This document shows positions 4,827-5,823 of a DNA stretch of 5,823 bases, piece after piece (the first letter of the stretch is position 1; each line of letters starts with the position of its first letter). Made by a program: the position numbers and the translations under genes. Source of the stretch: an uncultured Bacteroidota bacterium. GTDB taxonomy: Bacteria; Bacteroidota; Bacteroidia; Chitinophagales; Chitinophagaceae. Under the pieces are notes generated by a model. That model was given only the letters and a program-made list of their open reading frames with translations. It was not told the DNA's origin and made no database searches. The stretch spans positions 1 through 5,823 of the forward strand of contig CAIWHI010000667.1 in the NCBI GenBank assembly GCA_903912435.1, in the 5' to 3' direction.

Positions 4827-5691
4827 TGATCACTTTATTTAGTTGTAACTGAATCTTTTTAATTTCAATTAAATCAGGCCGTTTCAAGTAAAAAGGTCTC
4901 AAATCCTTCACCTTACCTGCTAGCAAAAAAGCGAAATATGCATCAGTCTTATTCACGCTCCAGCTATTTCTTATTGCATTTTCAGCCTTACTCATCATAC
5001 CTAGGTTCTCAATTTGGCAGTTTAGGCTATCACCATCTTTAAAGTAGATTACCATTCCTTTAGGTATGGGCCCAAACGCTTTTTCCCACATCAGGCGGTG
5101 TAGCATAACCCATTCACTTAGTGCCACCCTTATCCATTTATACTCCCTGCCACCCTTGTCTATTCTCACCCTTATATCGCCATCCTTCACCCCAAGGCTA
5201 TTATGTGGTAGGTGTCCCTTTTTAAATCCCGTTTGCCTGCTACGTTCTATCCCTTCAGCAGTCATATAATCTACTTGCCTTTTACCTTTATTACTAGGCA
5301 CATTACCAGGTCTTATTTGTGTCATAACCTTCCTTTCTGCCCTAAGTTCCATAGGTACTTCAAGCCCCAGTGTTTTCATTCTATTGAAGGTATAAGTACT
5401 TGATTTGCCTATTACCTCACACATTTGTTTCACTGGCATTACAAGGTAATTTCCCTTTAAAAAATCATCGCCCGGCTGTGGTTTTTTCCGCTCCCTTGCA
5501 TGCCTGTTTTTCATGCCCTCCTTACGCCTTGCCTCAGCCAGTTCCGCCGGTATCACAAGCCCCAACCGCCTCAAAGCACTTATTATAGTCCCCTTTGGAT
5601 GTCCAAACCTTTTGCCAATATCCGTACAGCTTTCCACCAGGTAATTCCCCCTGATATACGCCTCCTGGTCTACTGTTATGGCTCGTTTCAT
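4786..5691 (-). CDS. HNH-type homing-like endonuclease with duplicated N-terminal HTH module
   Basis: 301 residues. Residues 12-55 and 77-119 are clear copies of one module (GNYLV...IG...LGL-x-x-P-x-E-L-x-x-x-R), each a probable DNA-binding helix-turn-helix. A linker with SNKGKR and FKKGHLPHN follows (133-163), of the kind found in phage HNH and homing proteins. The HNH_3-like core is WVMLHRLMWEKAFGPIPKG (194-212) and VIYFKDGDSLNCQIENLGMMSKAEN (214-238): H198, D219, N224 and N229 are present, but the His that often precedes the DGD motif is replaced by F217. The tail (250-290) is helical and basic. Site-specific DNA cleavage or binding is expected; the Phe variant may alter metal use. It begins after an A-rich leader and overlaps the 137-aa gene. 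Confidence 0.75.
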   Translation of the reverse strand: MKRAITVDQEAYIRGNYLVESCTDIGKRFGHPKGTIISALRRLGLVIPAELAEARRKEGMKNRHARERKKPQPGDDFLKGNYLVMPVKQMCEVIGKSSTYTFNRMKTLGLEVPMELRAERKVMTQIRPGNVPSNKGKRQVDYMTAEGIERSRQTGFKKGHLPHNSLGVKDGDIRVRIDKGGREYKWIRVALSEWVMLHRLMWEKAFGPIPKGMVIYFKDGDSLNCQIENLGMMSKAENAIRNSWSVNKTDAYFAFLLAGKVKDLRPFYLKRPDLIEIKKIQLQLNKVINERTSTQTASKPD

Positions 5692-5720
5692 TTGAATTTT
5701 TAATTTTTACTTTTGAATTT
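5692..5720 (+). repeat. T-rich leader repeat at the HNH gene start
   Basis: Plus-strand TTGAATTTTTAATTTTTAC then TTTTGAATTT, with another TTTTGAATTTT at 5729-5739. It directly abuts the ATG (5691) of the 301-aa HNH gene and has the same plus-strand orientation as the other copies. Confidence 0.45.
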
Positions 5721-5737
5721 GAAAGGCTTTTGAATTT

Positions 5738-5823
5738 TCATTCTCCTATCACCTTCACCATCACCCCCACAGCCACCAGCCCCCACAGAGCCAGCGGAGT
5801 ATGGTAATAAAGAGCCAATCCAC
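5738..5823 (-). CDS. C-terminus of a possible small membrane protein (partial)
   Basis: The minus-strand frame ending at the TGA at 5738-5740 is open to the right edge and reads GLALYYHTPLALWGLVAVGVMVKVIGE: a single hydrophobic helix with polar flanks. That is plausible for the last transmembrane segment of a phage membrane protein, and it keeps the operon direction and spacing (46 bases to the HNH start). Two other frames are also open over part of this short stretch, so support comes only from the hydrophobic pattern; the upstream sequence would settle it. Confidence 0.4.
   Translation of the reverse strand, partial: GLALYYHTPLALWGLVAVGVMVKVIGE

Overview
The window looks like part of a prophage in a Bacteroidota genome, most likely from the Chitinophaga/Sphingobacteria side. 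This rests on moderate-to-low GC, start codons with A-rich leaders and almost no Shine-Dalgarno sequences, a TAnnTTTG-type promoter box, and an interspersed palindrome of the CCCCTCTC...GAGAGGGG kind common in such genomes. The phage appears Mu-like in its morphogenesis and regulatory genes. It has a virion-morphogenesis (Mu G / Phage_tail_S) C-terminus and a GemA/Gp16-like protein followed directly by a small helix-turn-helix protein in the place Mor holds in Mu. No transposase is inside the window, so the transposable lifestyle is inferred only.

Layout. Positions 1-850 (+ strand) are the end of a late, structural operon: the C-terminus of a virion-morphogenesis protein, a REP-like palindrome with a T-rich repeat, then a 176-aa protein resembling a tail-terminator/neck component. 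A perfect 16-bp stem at 871-908 ends this operon and also serves genes arriving on the other strand. Positions 913-1567 (- strand) form a two-gene cassette with its own candidate promoter: a 56-aa secreted peptide with a run of cysteines at every third residue, and a 145-aa secreted protein. Terminators lie on both sides, as in a phage moron. Positions 1632-5823 (- strand) are one tightly packed operon, read from right to left: end of a membrane protein, a 301-aa HNH protein with a duplicated N-terminal module, a 137-aa unknown, a 112-aa HNH endonuclease, a 39-aa Cys-rich peptide, an ASCH/PUA-like protein split by an apparent one-base frameshift, a 117-aa helical protein, a 152-aa protein with a replication-protein-like C-terminus, a GemA-like protein and the 113-aa HTH protein, ending in a terminator at 1632-1655.

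How it fits together. The minus-strand operon looks like the early/middle control and DNA-processing module. Its last gene is well placed to switch on late transcription, and the plus-strand genes build head-tail joints. The moron cassette sits where the two programmes converge and may be expressed in the lysogen. The points most worth a second look are the Cys-ladder secreted peptide, the split ASCH gene, a perfect 15-bp hairpin inside the 5' coding region of the HTH gene, and a T-rich repeat that keeps the same orientation whatever the direction of the neighbouring gene.
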